A DNA stretch of 64,000 bases, from NCBI RefSeq assembly GCF_900215505.1, contig NZ_LT907844.1:3922001-3986000 (forward strand), written 5' to 3'. This document shows, in pieces, positions 28,558 through 38,190 of this stretch. Within the stretch, counting starts at the first letter, position 1. Every line of letters starts with the position of its first letter. Source of the stretch: Cohaesibacter sp. ES.047 (GTDB taxonomy: Bacteria > Pseudomonadota > Alphaproteobacteria > Rhizobiales > Cohaesibacteraceae). A model generated the notes under the pieces. That model had not been told where the DNA came from. It was given only the letters and a program-made list of their open reading frames with translations, and did no database searches. Both the position numbers and the translations under genes were made by a program.

Positions 28558-30384
28558 ATGTGTGGCATTGTCGGAATTCTGGGGAAGACCCCTGTCTCGC
28601 CCCAACTGGTGGATGCGCTGAAGCGACTTGAATATCGCGGCTATGATTCCGCTGGTGTCGCGACAATCTCCGATGGTCAGCTGGGCCGCAGGCGCGCGCC
28701 GGGCAAGTTACGCAATCTCGAACAGCTCTTGGAGGCGAGCCCGCTGCCGGGCAATATCGGCATCGGCCACACCCGCTGGGCCACCCATGGTATCCCCAAC
28801 GAGACCAACGCCCATCCGCATCAGGCTGGCAACGTCGCCGCGGTCCACAATGGTATCATCGAGAATTTCCGCGAGCTGCGCGACGAGCTGACTGCCAAGG
28901 GCCATGCGTTTGAGACCGAAACCGACACCGAGACCGTGGTCCATCTGATTCAGTCAGAGCTGAACACTGGCAAGGCTCCGGTCGATGCCGTTGCGGCGGT
29001 TCTTGGTCGTCTGCACGGGGCCTTTTCGCTTGGCATCATCTTCGGCGGGGAAGAGGATCTGATGATCGGCGCCCGTCGCGGCTCGCCGCTTGCCGTCGGC
29101 CATGGCGATGGCGAGATGTTCCTCGGCTCGGACGCCTTTGCGCTGGCGCCTTTCACCGACGAGATCACCTATCTCGAAGAAGGCGACTGGGTGGTTCTTG
29201 GTCGCACTTCGATGCAGATCTATGACGAGGCCAACAATCCGGTCACCCGTGCGGCAACCACCGCAATGGCGTCTGCCAACATTGTCGAGAAGGGCAACTA
29301 CAAGCATTTCATGGAAAAGGAAATGCACGAGCAGCCCGAAGTCATCCAACACACGCTCGCCCACTATGTTGACTTTGCCGGCGGCACCGTACGCCTTGCG
29401 CAGGATCTGCCGTTCGATTTTGCCAAACTGAGCCGCATCGCCATGAGCGCTTGCGGCACAGCCTATTATGCCGGGGTCATTGCCAAATACTGGTTCGAGA
29501 AGCTGGCTCGTCTTCCGGTCGATATCGATGTCGCATCCGAGTTCCGCTATCGCGAAATGCCGATGGAAAAGGACGGCCTTGCGCTGTTCATCTCCCAGTC
29601 CGGCGAGACAGCCGACACGCTGGCGTGCCTGAGATATTGCCGCGCGCAAGGTCAGCATATCGCGTCCATCGTCAACGTGACGGAAAGCACCATCGCTCGC
29701 GAGAGCGATGCCATTTTCCCGACCCTTGCCGGTCCCGAAATCGGAGTAGCCTCGACCAAGGCCTTCACCTGCCAGCTGTCGGTGCTGCTATCACTCGCGA
29801 TTATGGCCGGTCGCGCCCGCGGCACTATCACGTCGGAAGAAGAACAGGCCTACACCAAGGCGCTCAGCGAGCTGCCACGCTATATCCGCGAGGCATTGAA
29901 GGCATCGGACAGCATTGCAGAGCTGGCCCACGACCTCTCCAAGGTCAAGCATGTGCTCTATCTGGGGCGCGGCACCAACTTCCCGCTCGCCATGGAAGGC
30001 GCGCTGAAGCTCAAGGAAATTTCCTACATCCATGCGGAAGGTTATGCAGCAGGCGAACTCAAACACGGGCCCATCGCCCTCATTGACGAGACCATGCCGG
30101 TGGTCGTCATCGCGCCGCACGACAGCTATTATGACAAGACCGTCTCGAACATGCAGGAAGTCGCGGCAAGGGATGGCCGCATCATTCTCATCACCGATCA
30201 GGCGGGGGCCTACAAGAACGGCCTTGAAGATTGCAAGGTGATCGAGATGCCGACAGTGCCCGAGATCATTGCGCCAATCGTCTTTGCCATGCCGGTTCAG
30301 CTTCTGGCCTATCACACGGCCAATTTCATGGGCACCGACGTCGACCAGCCCAGAAACCTCGCAAAATCCGTCACCGTCGAGTAG
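28558..30384 (+). CDS. glmS: Glutamine-fructose-6-phosphate aminotransferase (isomerising)
   Basis: Converts fructose-6-phosphate and glutamine to glucosamine-6-phosphate, the entry step of hexosamine synthesis. ATG at 28558 is fixed by the family: Cys2 of MCGIVGILGKTP becomes the N-terminal nucleophile of the glutaminase after Met removal. GIGHTRWATHG and VVHNGI-type AAVHNGIIENFREL follow. Two SIS sugar-isomerase domains include SQSGETADTLACLRY and STKAFTCQLSVL, and the protein ends in KSVTVE as expected. The 608-residue length is normal. I see no glmS ribozyme upstream. Confidence 0.97.
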   Translation: MCGIVGILGKTPVSPQLVDALKRLEYRGYDSAGVATISDGQLGRRRAPGKLRNLEQLLEASPLPGNIGIGHTRWATHGIPNETNAHPHQAGNVAAVHNGIIENFRELRDELTAKGHAFETETDTETVVHLIQSELNTGKAPVDAVAAVLGRLHGAFSLGIIFGGEEDLMIGARRGSPLAVGHGDGEMFLGSDAFALAPFTDEITYLEEGDWVVLGRTSMQIYDEANNPVTRAATTAMASANIVEKGNYKHFMEKEMHEQPEVIQHTLAHYVDFAGGTVRLAQDLPFDFAKLSRIAMSACGTAYYAGVIAKYWFEKLARLPVDIDVASEFRYREMPMEKDGLALFISQSGETADTLACLRYCRAQGQHIASIVNVTESTIARESDAIFPTLAGPEIGVASTKAFTCQLSVLLSLAIMAGRARGTITSEEEQAYTKALSELPRYIREALKASDSIAELAHDLSKVKHVLYLGRGTNFPLAMEGALKLKEISYIHAEGYAAGELKHGPIALIDETMPVVVIAPHDSYYDKTVSNMQEVAARDGRIILITDQAGAYKNGLEDCKVIEMPTVPEIIAPIVFAMPVQLLAYHTANFMGTDVDQPRNLAKSVTVE

Positions 30385-30417
30385 TCCGGTCGCGCAATGC
30401 CCTAAGCTTAAGTCAGA

Positions 30418-30801
30418 CTATTCGTCCGACTTCGGCCCTTCTGGGCGCGTGCCGACATAGGCGGCGCTCGCAATAAAAAACAACGCGACACCCGCCAGCA
30501 ACAAAGTGTCAGGCCGGGTGAGATAGATGAACATGGCAAATCCGAAGGCCATTCCCGCGAAAGCCAAAAGCTTGGCTTTGCGCGGTATCGCCTTGTGTTC
30601 GGTCCAGGCAATCACGGGTGGTCCGAATATGGGGTGATCCAGCACCCAGGCCTCAAGCTTGGGTGAAGATCGACCAAAGAAATAGACGGCCATGATGAAA
30701 AAAATGGTCGAAGGCAAAAGGGGGAGAAACGCGCCCACCACGCCAACAGCACACAGCAGGAGACCCAGCGCCAAGAAGAAAGGTCGTTTCAGTCTATCCA
30801 T
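30418..30801 (-). CDS. DUF454 (YbaN-like) inner-membrane protein
   Basis: A 127-residue protein of unknown function with three to four membrane helices. Family features are the N-terminal LGLLLCAVGVVGAFLPLLPST, FFGRSSPKLEAWVLDHPIFGP and a conserved WTEHKAIPRKAKLLA segment. ATG at 30801 follows AGGAAC and matches the family start; an upstream in-frame extension of 49 residues has no support. It converges on glmS and is divergent from the DUF502 gene. Confidence 0.88.
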   Translation of the reverse strand: MDRLKRPFFLALGLLLCAVGVVGAFLPLLPSTIFFIMAVYFFGRSSPKLEAWVLDHPIFGPPVIAWTEHKAIPRKAKLLAFAGMAFGFAMFIYLTRPDTLLLAGVALFFIASAAYVGTRPEGPKSDE

Positions 30802-31011
30802 GGACAGGTTCCTGCGAGGGGGGACATCGCCAAAGCGAGCGGACGGTCTTGCCGGAGATAGCGACGACTGCTCGTTTTCGCAACAGGATGTGCATAGAAT
30901 TCTTTCTGGATTGCGTCTTAAGCGCTTTGAACATTTCTCCAACCACACTATTTATATAGGACCGGCTTGCATGATGCGAAAGTTCCGGGTGTCAAAACGC
31001 GATAAAAAGTA

Positions 31012-31833
31012 ATGAAAAAACAGAAACATCAAGAAACTGCGGAACTGCCCGATCACGTAAGGCTGAGGTTTGGCGCGCGTATGCGCAACTATTTCCTCAC
31101 TGGTCTGGTGATTGCAGCACCCATCGGCATCACGATCTACATTACGTGGTCCTTCATCAAGTGGGTTGATGCGCAGGTAAAACCATACATTCCGCACATC
31201 TATAACCCGGACAATTACCTGCCCTTTTCGGTGCCCGGTGTCGGATTGATCTTCTCGATCCTCATCCTGACCATCCTTGGTGCCCTGACCGCCAACTTCG
31301 TCGGACGCTCGTTTGTGACATTCGGTGAGTTGATGGTTGGCCGAATGCCTCTGGTTCGCAATCTATACAATGCGCTGAAGCAGATTTTCCAGACGGCTCT
31401 TTCGCAAAAAGGCAAGACCTTCACCAAGGCAGCCGTCATCGAATATCCCCGCCGCGGCATCTGGGCGCTGGCTTTCATCGCGACCCAAACCAAGGGGGAA
31501 GTCGACCACAGGCTTCGCAAGAGTGATGAAACCAGCGACACCTATCTGTCCGTCTTCTTGCCCACGACTCCCAACCCGACCTCTGGCTTTCTTTTGTTCG
31601 TGCCGCGCCGGGATGTCATCTTGCTCGACATGGGTGTCGAAGACGCAGCCAAGCTGGTGATCTCAGCCGGCCTTGTCAGCCCCGATTTCATCGAGGAGAA
31701 CGCCGCTGCCGAAGAGGAAGAAAAGGTTGCGCAATTGTTCCGGTCTGAGCCGCTTGATATGCCCTCGGAGAACGTGAGCACTCCATCCGATAAGGGCAGC
31801 CCCGCCCTGACCGATGATCATGCCGCGCGATAG
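31012..31833 (+). CDS. DUF502 family membrane protein
   Basis: A 273-residue inner-membrane protein with two helices near the N-terminus (about residues 26-48 and 72-95, FLTGLVIAAPIGITIYITW and FSILILTILGALTANFVGR). A conserved soluble region follows (GRMPLVRNLYNALKQIFQT, then YLSVFLPTTPNPTSGFLLFV). Function is unknown in bacteria; plant homologues (COV/LCV) are membrane proteins linked to trafficking. The acidic C-terminal tail is variable. It ends 50 bases from the converging recG stop. Confidence 0.9.
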   Translation: MKKQKHQETAELPDHVRLRFGARMRNYFLTGLVIAAPIGITIYITWSFIKWVDAQVKPYIPHIYNPDNYLPFSVPGVGLIFSILILTILGALTANFVGRSFVTFGELMVGRMPLVRNLYNALKQIFQTALSQKGKTFTKAAVIEYPRRGIWALAFIATQTKGEVDHRLRKSDETSDTYLSVFLPTTPNPTSGFLLFVPRRDVILLDMGVEDAAKLVISAGLVSPDFIEENAAAEEEEKVAQLFRSEPLDMPSENVSTPSDKGSPALTDDHAAR

Positions 31834-31882
31834 ATATCCCGAAAGAGGGCATCGATAACGCTATCAAAACCATTGGTGATGA

Positions 31883-33988
31883 TCAGCCCGACTTCAAAAG
31901 CCTGATCGCGGATTCTCTCTCAAACAGATAGAGTAGATCTCGCAAGGCCTTGCCTCGGCTCCCCTCAAGCTGGGGATCCTTCTCCACGATCAGGCGCGCC
32001 TCCTTGCGCGCCATCTCCATCAGACCCTTATGCGCTTCGGCGTCCGCCAGACGAAAACCCGGCATGCCTGACTGTTTGGTGCCCAGCACATCACCTTCGC
32101 CGCGCAGTCGCAAATCCGCCTCGGCGATCTCGAAGCCATCCTCGGTCTCTCGCATCATCTTCAGCCGTTCCTTGGCGATGGCACCAAGCGGCCCCTGAAA
32201 CAACAGGATGCAGGACGAGGCACGATCTCCCCGCCCGACACGCCCCCTGAGCTGATGCAATTGCGCCAGCCCGAACCGTTCGGCATGTTCAATCACCATG
32301 ATGGTCGCTTCGGGCACGTCAACACCCACCTCAATCACCGTCGTTGCAACGAGGATCTGCGCATCGCCATCCTTGAACCGGTCCATAGCGGTTCGTTTTT
32401 CTTCGCTCGTCATCCGGCCATGAATAAGCTCGACCTTGTGCCCGAACACCGGTTTGAGACTCTCGAAACGCTCTTGCGCCGCCGTGACCTCGAGCACCTC
32501 GGATTCCTCGACCAGCGGGCAGACCCAATAGCATTTGGCGCCCTGTGCCAGAGCCTGATCAAGCCGCGCAACCAGTTCGCCCAATCTATCAACGCTCATG
32601 GTGCGAGTATCGATGGGTTTGCGTCCAGCCGGTTTTTCCGTCAGCAGCGAAACATCCATGTCACCATAATGGGTGAGGACGAGCGTGCGCGGAATGGGCG
32701 TTGCGGTCATCACCAAAAGGTCCGTCGCCTGCCCCTTGGATGAAAGCGCCAGCCTTTGGTGCACGCCGAACCGATGCTGTTCATCAACGATGGCAAGCCC
32801 AAGATCGGCGAAATCAACCGACTGCTGGAAGAGCGCATGTGTGCCGATGAGAAAGTCGATATCCCCATTATGCAATGCCGCAAGAGTGGTGCGTTTGGTT
32901 GCTGCGGTATCCTTGCCTGTCAACACCGCCACCCGGATCCCGACGGTTTCGCAGAGGCCTTTGACGGACTGGAAATGCTGTCGCGCCAAAAGATCCGTCG
33001 GCGCCATCATGCAGGCTTGCGATCCAGACTCGATAACGTCCGCCGCGGCAATCAGCGCCACCATCGTCTTGCCGCTGCCCACATCCCCCTGAACAAGCCG
33101 CAGCATGCGCTCCGCCACACCCAAATCTGCCTCGATGTCGGCAATTGCCGACTGTTGACTGCCAGTCAGCGTGAAGGGCAGGGCAGCAATCAGGGCGGTC
33201 TTCAGTCGGCCATCCCACCGCCTTGCAAGACCGGCGACTTTTTTCACATTGCTGCGAACAAGTGAAAGCGCGAGCTGGCTTGCCAGACATTCATCATAGG
33301 CGAGCCGCTGACGAGCAGGAGACTCGAAGGCCAGATCGTCGAGGCCCATCGGGGCATGGAGTGTGTGCAGCGCATCAAGGAAGGACGGCCAGTGCTCCCG
33401 GTCGAGCAGAACCCCGTCCTGCCATTCAGGAAGCGGCTCTAGCCCCTCAAACGCGGCCAGCAATGTCTTGTGCACCAGCTTTCCCGATACCCCTGCGGTG
33501 AGGGGATAGACCGGTTCAATCAGCGGCAGGGTGGCAAAATCATCCTCATCGACAACATAGTCAGGATGGGTAATCTGCGGCGCGCCCTGAAAGCGCTCGA
33601 GCCGCCCCGACACATACCGCACTTCACCAACAGGCATCTGCCGCTCAAGATAGCCTCCCTTGGCGTGGAAATAGGTCAGCGTGAGCTCTTCGGTCTCATC
33701 ATGCGCCAGAATGCGATAGGGCACCCGCTTGTTGTTTCGTGGTGGAGGCAGGTGTTTGTCTATCGTCACCTTGACCGTCACGATCACCCCGTCCGGGGTC
33801 ATCGCAAGAGATGAACGCAGGTTGCGATCAATGACGGAGACCGGCATATGCAGCAGCAGATCGATCCGTCGCGGCTCCAAAAGGACATCGCCCCGGAGCA
33901 ACTTGGCAAAGGCCTGCGCCATTTTCGGCCCCACCCCCTTCAAAGAGCTTAGAGAAGAAAAATAGCTGTTGAGATGATTGGGGCGCAT
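31883..33988 (-). CDS. recG: ATP-dependent DNA helicase RecG
   Basis: Branch-migrating helicase that regresses stalled replication forks and processes Holliday junctions. ATG at 33988 gives 701 residues, the usual length. An N-terminal wedge/OB domain (about 1-240, SLKGVGPKMAQAFAKL) is followed by the helicase core: Walker A QGDVGSGKTMVALIA, DEQHRFGVHQR (motif II), TATPIPRTL (motif III) and QLRGRVGRGDRASSC (motif VI). A longer in-frame start at 34111 adds 41 residues with no family match. It is divergent from sdhE and mfd. Confidence 0.96.
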   Translation of the reverse strand: MRPNHLNSYFSSLSSLKGVGPKMAQAFAKLLRGDVLLEPRRIDLLLHMPVSVIDRNLRSSLAMTPDGVIVTVKVTIDKHLPPPRNNKRVPYRILAHDETEELTLTYFHAKGGYLERQMPVGEVRYVSGRLERFQGAPQITHPDYVVDEDDFATLPLIEPVYPLTAGVSGKLVHKTLLAAFEGLEPLPEWQDGVLLDREHWPSFLDALHTLHAPMGLDDLAFESPARQRLAYDECLASQLALSLVRSNVKKVAGLARRWDGRLKTALIAALPFTLTGSQQSAIADIEADLGVAERMLRLVQGDVGSGKTMVALIAAADVIESGSQACMMAPTDLLARQHFQSVKGLCETVGIRVAVLTGKDTAATKRTTLAALHNGDIDFLIGTHALFQQSVDFADLGLAIVDEQHRFGVHQRLALSSKGQATDLLVMTATPIPRTLVLTHYGDMDVSLLTEKPAGRKPIDTRTMSVDRLGELVARLDQALAQGAKCYWVCPLVEESEVLEVTAAQERFESLKPVFGHKVELIHGRMTSEEKRTAMDRFKDGDAQILVATTVIEVGVDVPEATIMVIEHAERFGLAQLHQLRGRVGRGDRASSCILLFQGPLGAIAKERLKMMRETEDGFEIAEADLRLRGEGDVLGTKQSGMPGFRLADAEAHKGLMEMARKEARLIVEKDPQLEGSRGKALRDLLYLFERESAIRLLKSG

Positions 33989-34266
33989 GACCGACCGACT
34001 GCTTTTCCACGTGAGATAAAGATGACAACGACGAGCGTCATTCAGGTCCTGAATCACGGCAACATCGCCATCAATACAAACATGGCCAAACGCACCGGTC
34101 TCGTCAAGCAATGTTCTCTCTTTGTTTTATCACAACTCGCCGATCTGTAGCTGACAAACCAGTCCGCAGGGGTTATACAGGGCCAACATTTGACAAGACC
34201 GCCAGACGAAGCCCGCACAGCGTGAAACAGTCGCTTTGCAAAATGCTTTAACAAGGAGCAAGACCG

Positions 34267-34566
34267 ATGTCCCATGGCAGCACCCTTAGCAGCGACGGCC
34301 TCGATGTCCGCCGCAAGAAAATTCTCATGCGCGCTTGGCACAGAGGGATCAAGGAAATGGACCTGATGCTCGGTCGTTTCGTTGATGGTGAGATTCACAA
34401 CCTGACGGATCAGGAGCTCACGGAACTGGAAATGCTGATGGATCAGTTCGACCGCGATCTCATGCAGTGGTTCACCGATGAGATCCCCGTACCTGAAGCC
34501 TTTGACTGCCCGACGTTCCACAAGATCAAGAATTACCACGAAAATTTCGAAAGCGGCCTGCTCTGA
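34267..34566 (+). CDS. sdhE: Succinate dehydrogenase assembly factor SdhE (DUF339)
   Basis: A 99-residue cytoplasmic factor that helps attach FAD covalently to the succinate dehydrogenase flavoprotein. The key RGxxE motif is present in AWHRGIKEMDLMLGRF, followed by the helical LTDQELTELEMLMDQFDRDL and a Trp-containing W(F)TDEIPVP segment. ATG follows AAGGAG at good spacing. Position between recG and mfd is typical of the order and has no obvious functional meaning. About 100 bases separate it from the chosen mfd start. Confidence 0.95.
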   Translation: MSHGSTLSSDGLDVRRKKILMRAWHRGIKEMDLMLGRFVDGEIHNLTDQELTELEMLMDQFDRDLMQWFTDEIPVPEAFDCPTFHKIKNYHENFESGLL

Positions 34567-34666
34567 TCAATCTCGATCAATCTTGGCTTTCCCTCCGTGG
34601 GCATGACAGAACTCTGCCATGCCCGATGCGCTCTGCGCACCATTCTTTATACTGACAGCTCCCTTC

Positions 34667-37600
34667 ATGACCGCCATTTCAGACGCCCTTCAAAGCTCCA
34701 TGATGCTTCACATCAGCCATGTCCCTGACGGGCTGGAAGGCTTTGCCGTGTCCGAAGTGGCACATGCCCACATGAAGACAAAAGCGCAAGGCGTGGTGTC
34801 GGTCTATATTGCGCGGGACGACCGCCGCATGGCGGCCATTGAACAGGCCTTGCGGTTCTTCTCACCAAAGATCTCGTGCCTGTCTTTTCCCGCCTGGGAT
34901 TGCGTTCCCTATGATCGGGTGTCACCCAACAGTGAGATTTCCGCGCGCCGCATGACGGCATTGTCACGCCTTGCCTATGACACGTTCGATGGTCCAGTCG
35001 TCTTGCTGACCTCGGTCAATGCGATATTGCAGCGCGTGCCGAGCCGCTCATCGGTCAAGAAACAAAGCTGGTCCGGAAAACCGGGCAATTCAGTCGACAT
35101 GGACGACCTCATTGTCTGGCTGGAAGCCAACGGCTTTCTGCGCACGCCAACCGTGCGTGAACACGGCGAATATGCTGCTCGAGGCGGCATTCTCGATCTT
35201 TTCGCGCCCGGAGCCGAAGAACCCGTGCGCCTTGATTTCTTCGGCGACACCCTCGAAAGCATTCGCAGCTTCGACCCTCAGAGCCAGCGCACGGTCGGTC
35301 AGCTCAGAAGCCTTGATCTGGTCTCCGCGTCAGAAGTCATCCTCAATGAGGAGACGATCTCGCAATTTCGTCGTCGCTACACGTCCAGCTTCGGAGCCGC
35401 CACCCGGGACGATCTTCTTTATCAGGCCGTCAGCGATGGTCGGCGCTATCAGGGCATTGAGCATTGGCTTCCCTTCTTCAATGACGATCTTGAGACCCTG
35501 TTCGATTTCACGGGCGAAGCGCCGCTGATACTCGATCCCTTGAGCGATGATGCCATCGATGAACGCATCACGCTGATCAAGGACCATTACGAATCCCGCA
35601 AGGAAGGGGTGGAAGCCGGGCTGGAGCAGGGGGTTCCCTATAAACCCATCGATCCAAGCCTGCTCTATCTTACCCGGGAAGACTGGACCGGTCTCATCGG
35701 CACCTTGCCGCGGGTTCGCATGTCGCCCTTCGATGTGCCCGAAACGGGCGTCGGCGCAATCGTCAATCTGGGCGGCAAGCAGGGGCGGACCTTCGCCGCT
35801 GAGCGCAGCGCCGACAGTGTGAATGTCTTTGATGCGGTTATCGAGCACATCAAGACCCTCAAGACCGACAAGAAACGCGTCACCATCGCCTGCTGGTCTG
35901 CCGGATCAGCCGAACGGATGCATCAGGTGCTTACCGACCACGGCATGACAGGCCTCGTTCCTTATGAAAGCTGGTCGACCCGAACCGTGATCATGCCCAA
36001 ACAGGTCGGCATCACGGTTCTCGAGCTTGAAAGCGGCTTCGAGACGCAAAAAGATGCCGTCATCGGCGAGCAGGACATTCTGGGCGACCGCCTTGTCCGC
36101 TCCAAGCGCCGCCGCAAGAAAAGCTCCGATATCCTCACCGAGGCAGCCAGCCTCACGCAGGGTGATATCGTCGTTCACATCGAGCACGGCATCGGACGCT
36201 TTCAAGGACTGCAAACCGTCGATGCAGCCGGCGCGCCGCACGATTGCCTCGAGATCCACTATGCGGGTGGAGACAAGCTGTTTCTGCCGGTAGAGAATAT
36301 CGAGCTTTTGTCACGTTATGGTTCGGAGGACACCGAAGCCCAACTGGACAAGCTCGGCGGTGTTGCCTGGCAGGCCCGCAAATCCAAGATGAAAGCCCGG
36401 ATCCGCATGATGGCGGACGAGCTGATCAAGGTGGCTGCGGAGCGCGAATTGCGACAGGCCGAACGGATCACACCGCCAGAAGGGCTTTATGACGAGTTTT
36501 CAGCCCGCTTCCCGTTCGACGAAACCGAAGATCAGTTCAATGCCATCGAGCAGGTGTTCGACGACATGGGCTCGGGCCGTCCGATGGATCGGCTCGTCTG
36601 CGGTGATGTCGGCTTTGGCAAGACCGAAGTTGCTCTGCGCGCCACTTTCATCGCGGCCATGAACGGTCGCCAGGTGGCTGTTGTCGTTCCCACGACACTG
36701 CTCGCTCGCCAGCATTACAAGACTTTTGCCGACCGATTCGTCGGTTTCCCACTCAACGTGGCGCAGGCATCACGGCTCGTTACGCCCAAGCAGCTGTCCG
36801 AGACCAAGAAGGGGCTCAAGGATGGCTCCGTCGATATCGTCGTTGGCACCCACGCTCTGCTTGGCAAGAGTGTCGACTTCCGGGACCTTGGTCTGCTGAT
36901 CATCGATGAGGAGCAGCATTTCGGGGTCAAGCACAAGGAGCGCCTCAAGGAACTGAAGGCCGACGTGCATGTGCTGACCCTGTCGGCAACCCCAATTCCG
37001 CGCACCCTGCAATTGGCGCTGACCGGCGTCCGCGAGTTGTCGCTGATCGCCACCCCGCCGGTTGATCGCCTCGCTGTGCGGACATTCATTTCCCCCTTCG
37101 ACGCGCTCACCATCCGCGAGGCGCTTTTGCGTGAACGGTATCGCGGCGGCCAGAGCTTCTATGTCTGCCCGCGTGTCACGGATATCGCTCAGGTGCATCA
37201 GTTCCTCACCGAGCAGGTGCCTGAGGTCAAGGTCGCCGTCGCCCATGGACAAATGCCCCCCGGGCAGCTCGACGACGTCATGACCGCTTTCTACGACGGG
37301 CATTTTGATGTGCTGTTGTCGACAACGATTGTCGAGTCCGGCATCGATGTTCCGACCGCAAACACGCTCATCGTCCACCGGGCCGACATGTTTGGCCTCA
37401 GCCAGCTCTATCAGCTACGCGGACGGGTAGGGCGCTCCAAAACCCGTGCCTATGCGCTGTTCACCGTTCCGGCCAAAAAGACCCTCACGCCCACCGCCGA
37501 GCGCCGCCTCAAAGTCCTGCAAAGCCTCGATACTCTTGGTGCAGGCTTCCAGCTGGCGAGCCACGACCTTGATATCCGAGGCGCGGGCAACCTCTTGGGC

Positions 37601-38164
37601 GAAGAGCAATCCGGCCATGTCAAAGAAGTCGGTTACGAGCTTTACCAGCAGATGTTGGAAGAAGCTGTTGCCTCCCTGCGCTCGGGTGATCTGACGATCA
37701 TGGAAGACAAATGGTCGCCGCAGATCGCCATTGGCACCCCGGTTCTCATCCCAGATTCCTACGTTGCCGACCTTCAACTGCGCCTCAATCTTTATCGCCG
37801 CTTGGCCGATCTGATTGAAGCGGATGAAATCGACGATTTTGCAGCCGAACTGACCGACCGCTTCGGCCCGCAGCCGGACGAGGTCAAGCATCTTTTGAGG
37901 ATCGTCTATATCAAGGGATTGTGCCGCAAGGCCAATGTCGAGAAGATCGACGCTGGCCCCAAAGGGGCGGTCATTGCCTTCCGCAACAACGAATTCAGCA
38001 ATCCCGCCGGGTTGGTCGCTTATATCACCGAGCAGGGGCTGTTGGCCAAAATCCGTCCCGATCAGAAGATCTTTCTTGCACGCGATTGGGCAACGCCCAA
38101 CGCCCGCCTGAAAGGCACAGCCGTGATCATGACGCAACTTGCAAAGTTGGCCCAGCAGAGCTGA
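34667..38164 (+). CDS. mfd: Transcription-repair coupling factor
   Basis: ATP-driven translocase that removes stalled RNA polymerase and recruits UvrA to lesions. About 1165 residues: an N-terminal UvrB-like region (VPDGLEGFAVSEVAHAH), a CarD-like RNA polymerase interaction domain (LTQGDIVVHIEHGIGRFQGL) and the translocase core with GDVGFGKTEVALRA, DEEQHFGVKHKE, LSATPIPRTLQ and QLRGRVGRSKTRAYALF. The C-terminal TRCF domain follows. The start is uncertain: ATG at 34619, 34667 or 34700 all lack a strong ribosome binding site; 34667 fits the family length best. Together with uvrA in this window it supplies transcription-coupled repair. Confidence 0.96.
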   Translation: MTAISDALQSSMMLHISHVPDGLEGFAVSEVAHAHMKTKAQGVVSVYIARDDRRMAAIEQALRFFSPKISCLSFPAWDCVPYDRVSPNSEISARRMTALSRLAYDTFDGPVVLLTSVNAILQRVPSRSSVKKQSWSGKPGNSVDMDDLIVWLEANGFLRTPTVREHGEYAARGGILDLFAPGAEEPVRLDFFGDTLESIRSFDPQSQRTVGQLRSLDLVSASEVILNEETISQFRRRYTSSFGAATRDDLLYQAVSDGRRYQGIEHWLPFFNDDLETLFDFTGEAPLILDPLSDDAIDERITLIKDHYESRKEGVEAGLEQGVPYKPIDPSLLYLTREDWTGLIGTLPRVRMSPFDVPETGVGAIVNLGGKQGRTFAAERSADSVNVFDAVIEHIKTLKTDKKRVTIACWSAGSAERMHQVLTDHGMTGLVPYESWSTRTVIMPKQVGITVLELESGFETQKDAVIGEQDILGDRLVRSKRRRKKSSDILTEAASLTQGDIVVHIEHGIGRFQGLQTVDAAGAPHDCLEIHYAGGDKLFLPVENIELLSRYGSEDTEAQLDKLGGVAWQARKSKMKARIRMMADELIKVAAERELRQAERITPPEGLYDEFSARFPFDETEDQFNAIEQVFDDMGSGRPMDRLVCGDVGFGKTEVALRATFIAAMNGRQVAVVVPTTLLARQHYKTFADRFVGFPLNVAQASRLVTPKQLSETKKGLKDGSVDIVVGTHALLGKSVDFRDLGLLIIDEEQHFGVKHKERLKELKADVHVLTLSATPIPRTLQLALTGVRELSLIATPPVDRLAVRTFISPFDALTIREALLRERYRGGQSFYVCPRVTDIAQVHQFLTEQVPEVKVAVAHGQMPPGQLDDVMTAFYDGHFDVLLSTTIVESGIDVPTANTLIVHRADMFGLSQLYQLRGRVGRSKTRAYALFTVPAKKTLTPTAERRLKVLQSLDTLGAGFQLASHDLDIRGAGNLLGEEQSGHVKEVGYELYQQMLEEAVASLRSGDLTIMEDKWSPQIAIGTPVLIPDSYVADLQLRLNLYRRLADLIEADEIDDFAAELTDRFGPQPDEVKHLLRIVYIKGLCRKANVEKIDAGPKGAVIAFRNNEFSNPAGLVAYITEQGLLAKIRPDQKIFLARDWATPNARLKGTAVIMTQLAKLAQQS

Positions 38165-38190
38165 GGTCAACTTCCGTCGCGCGCGCTGTT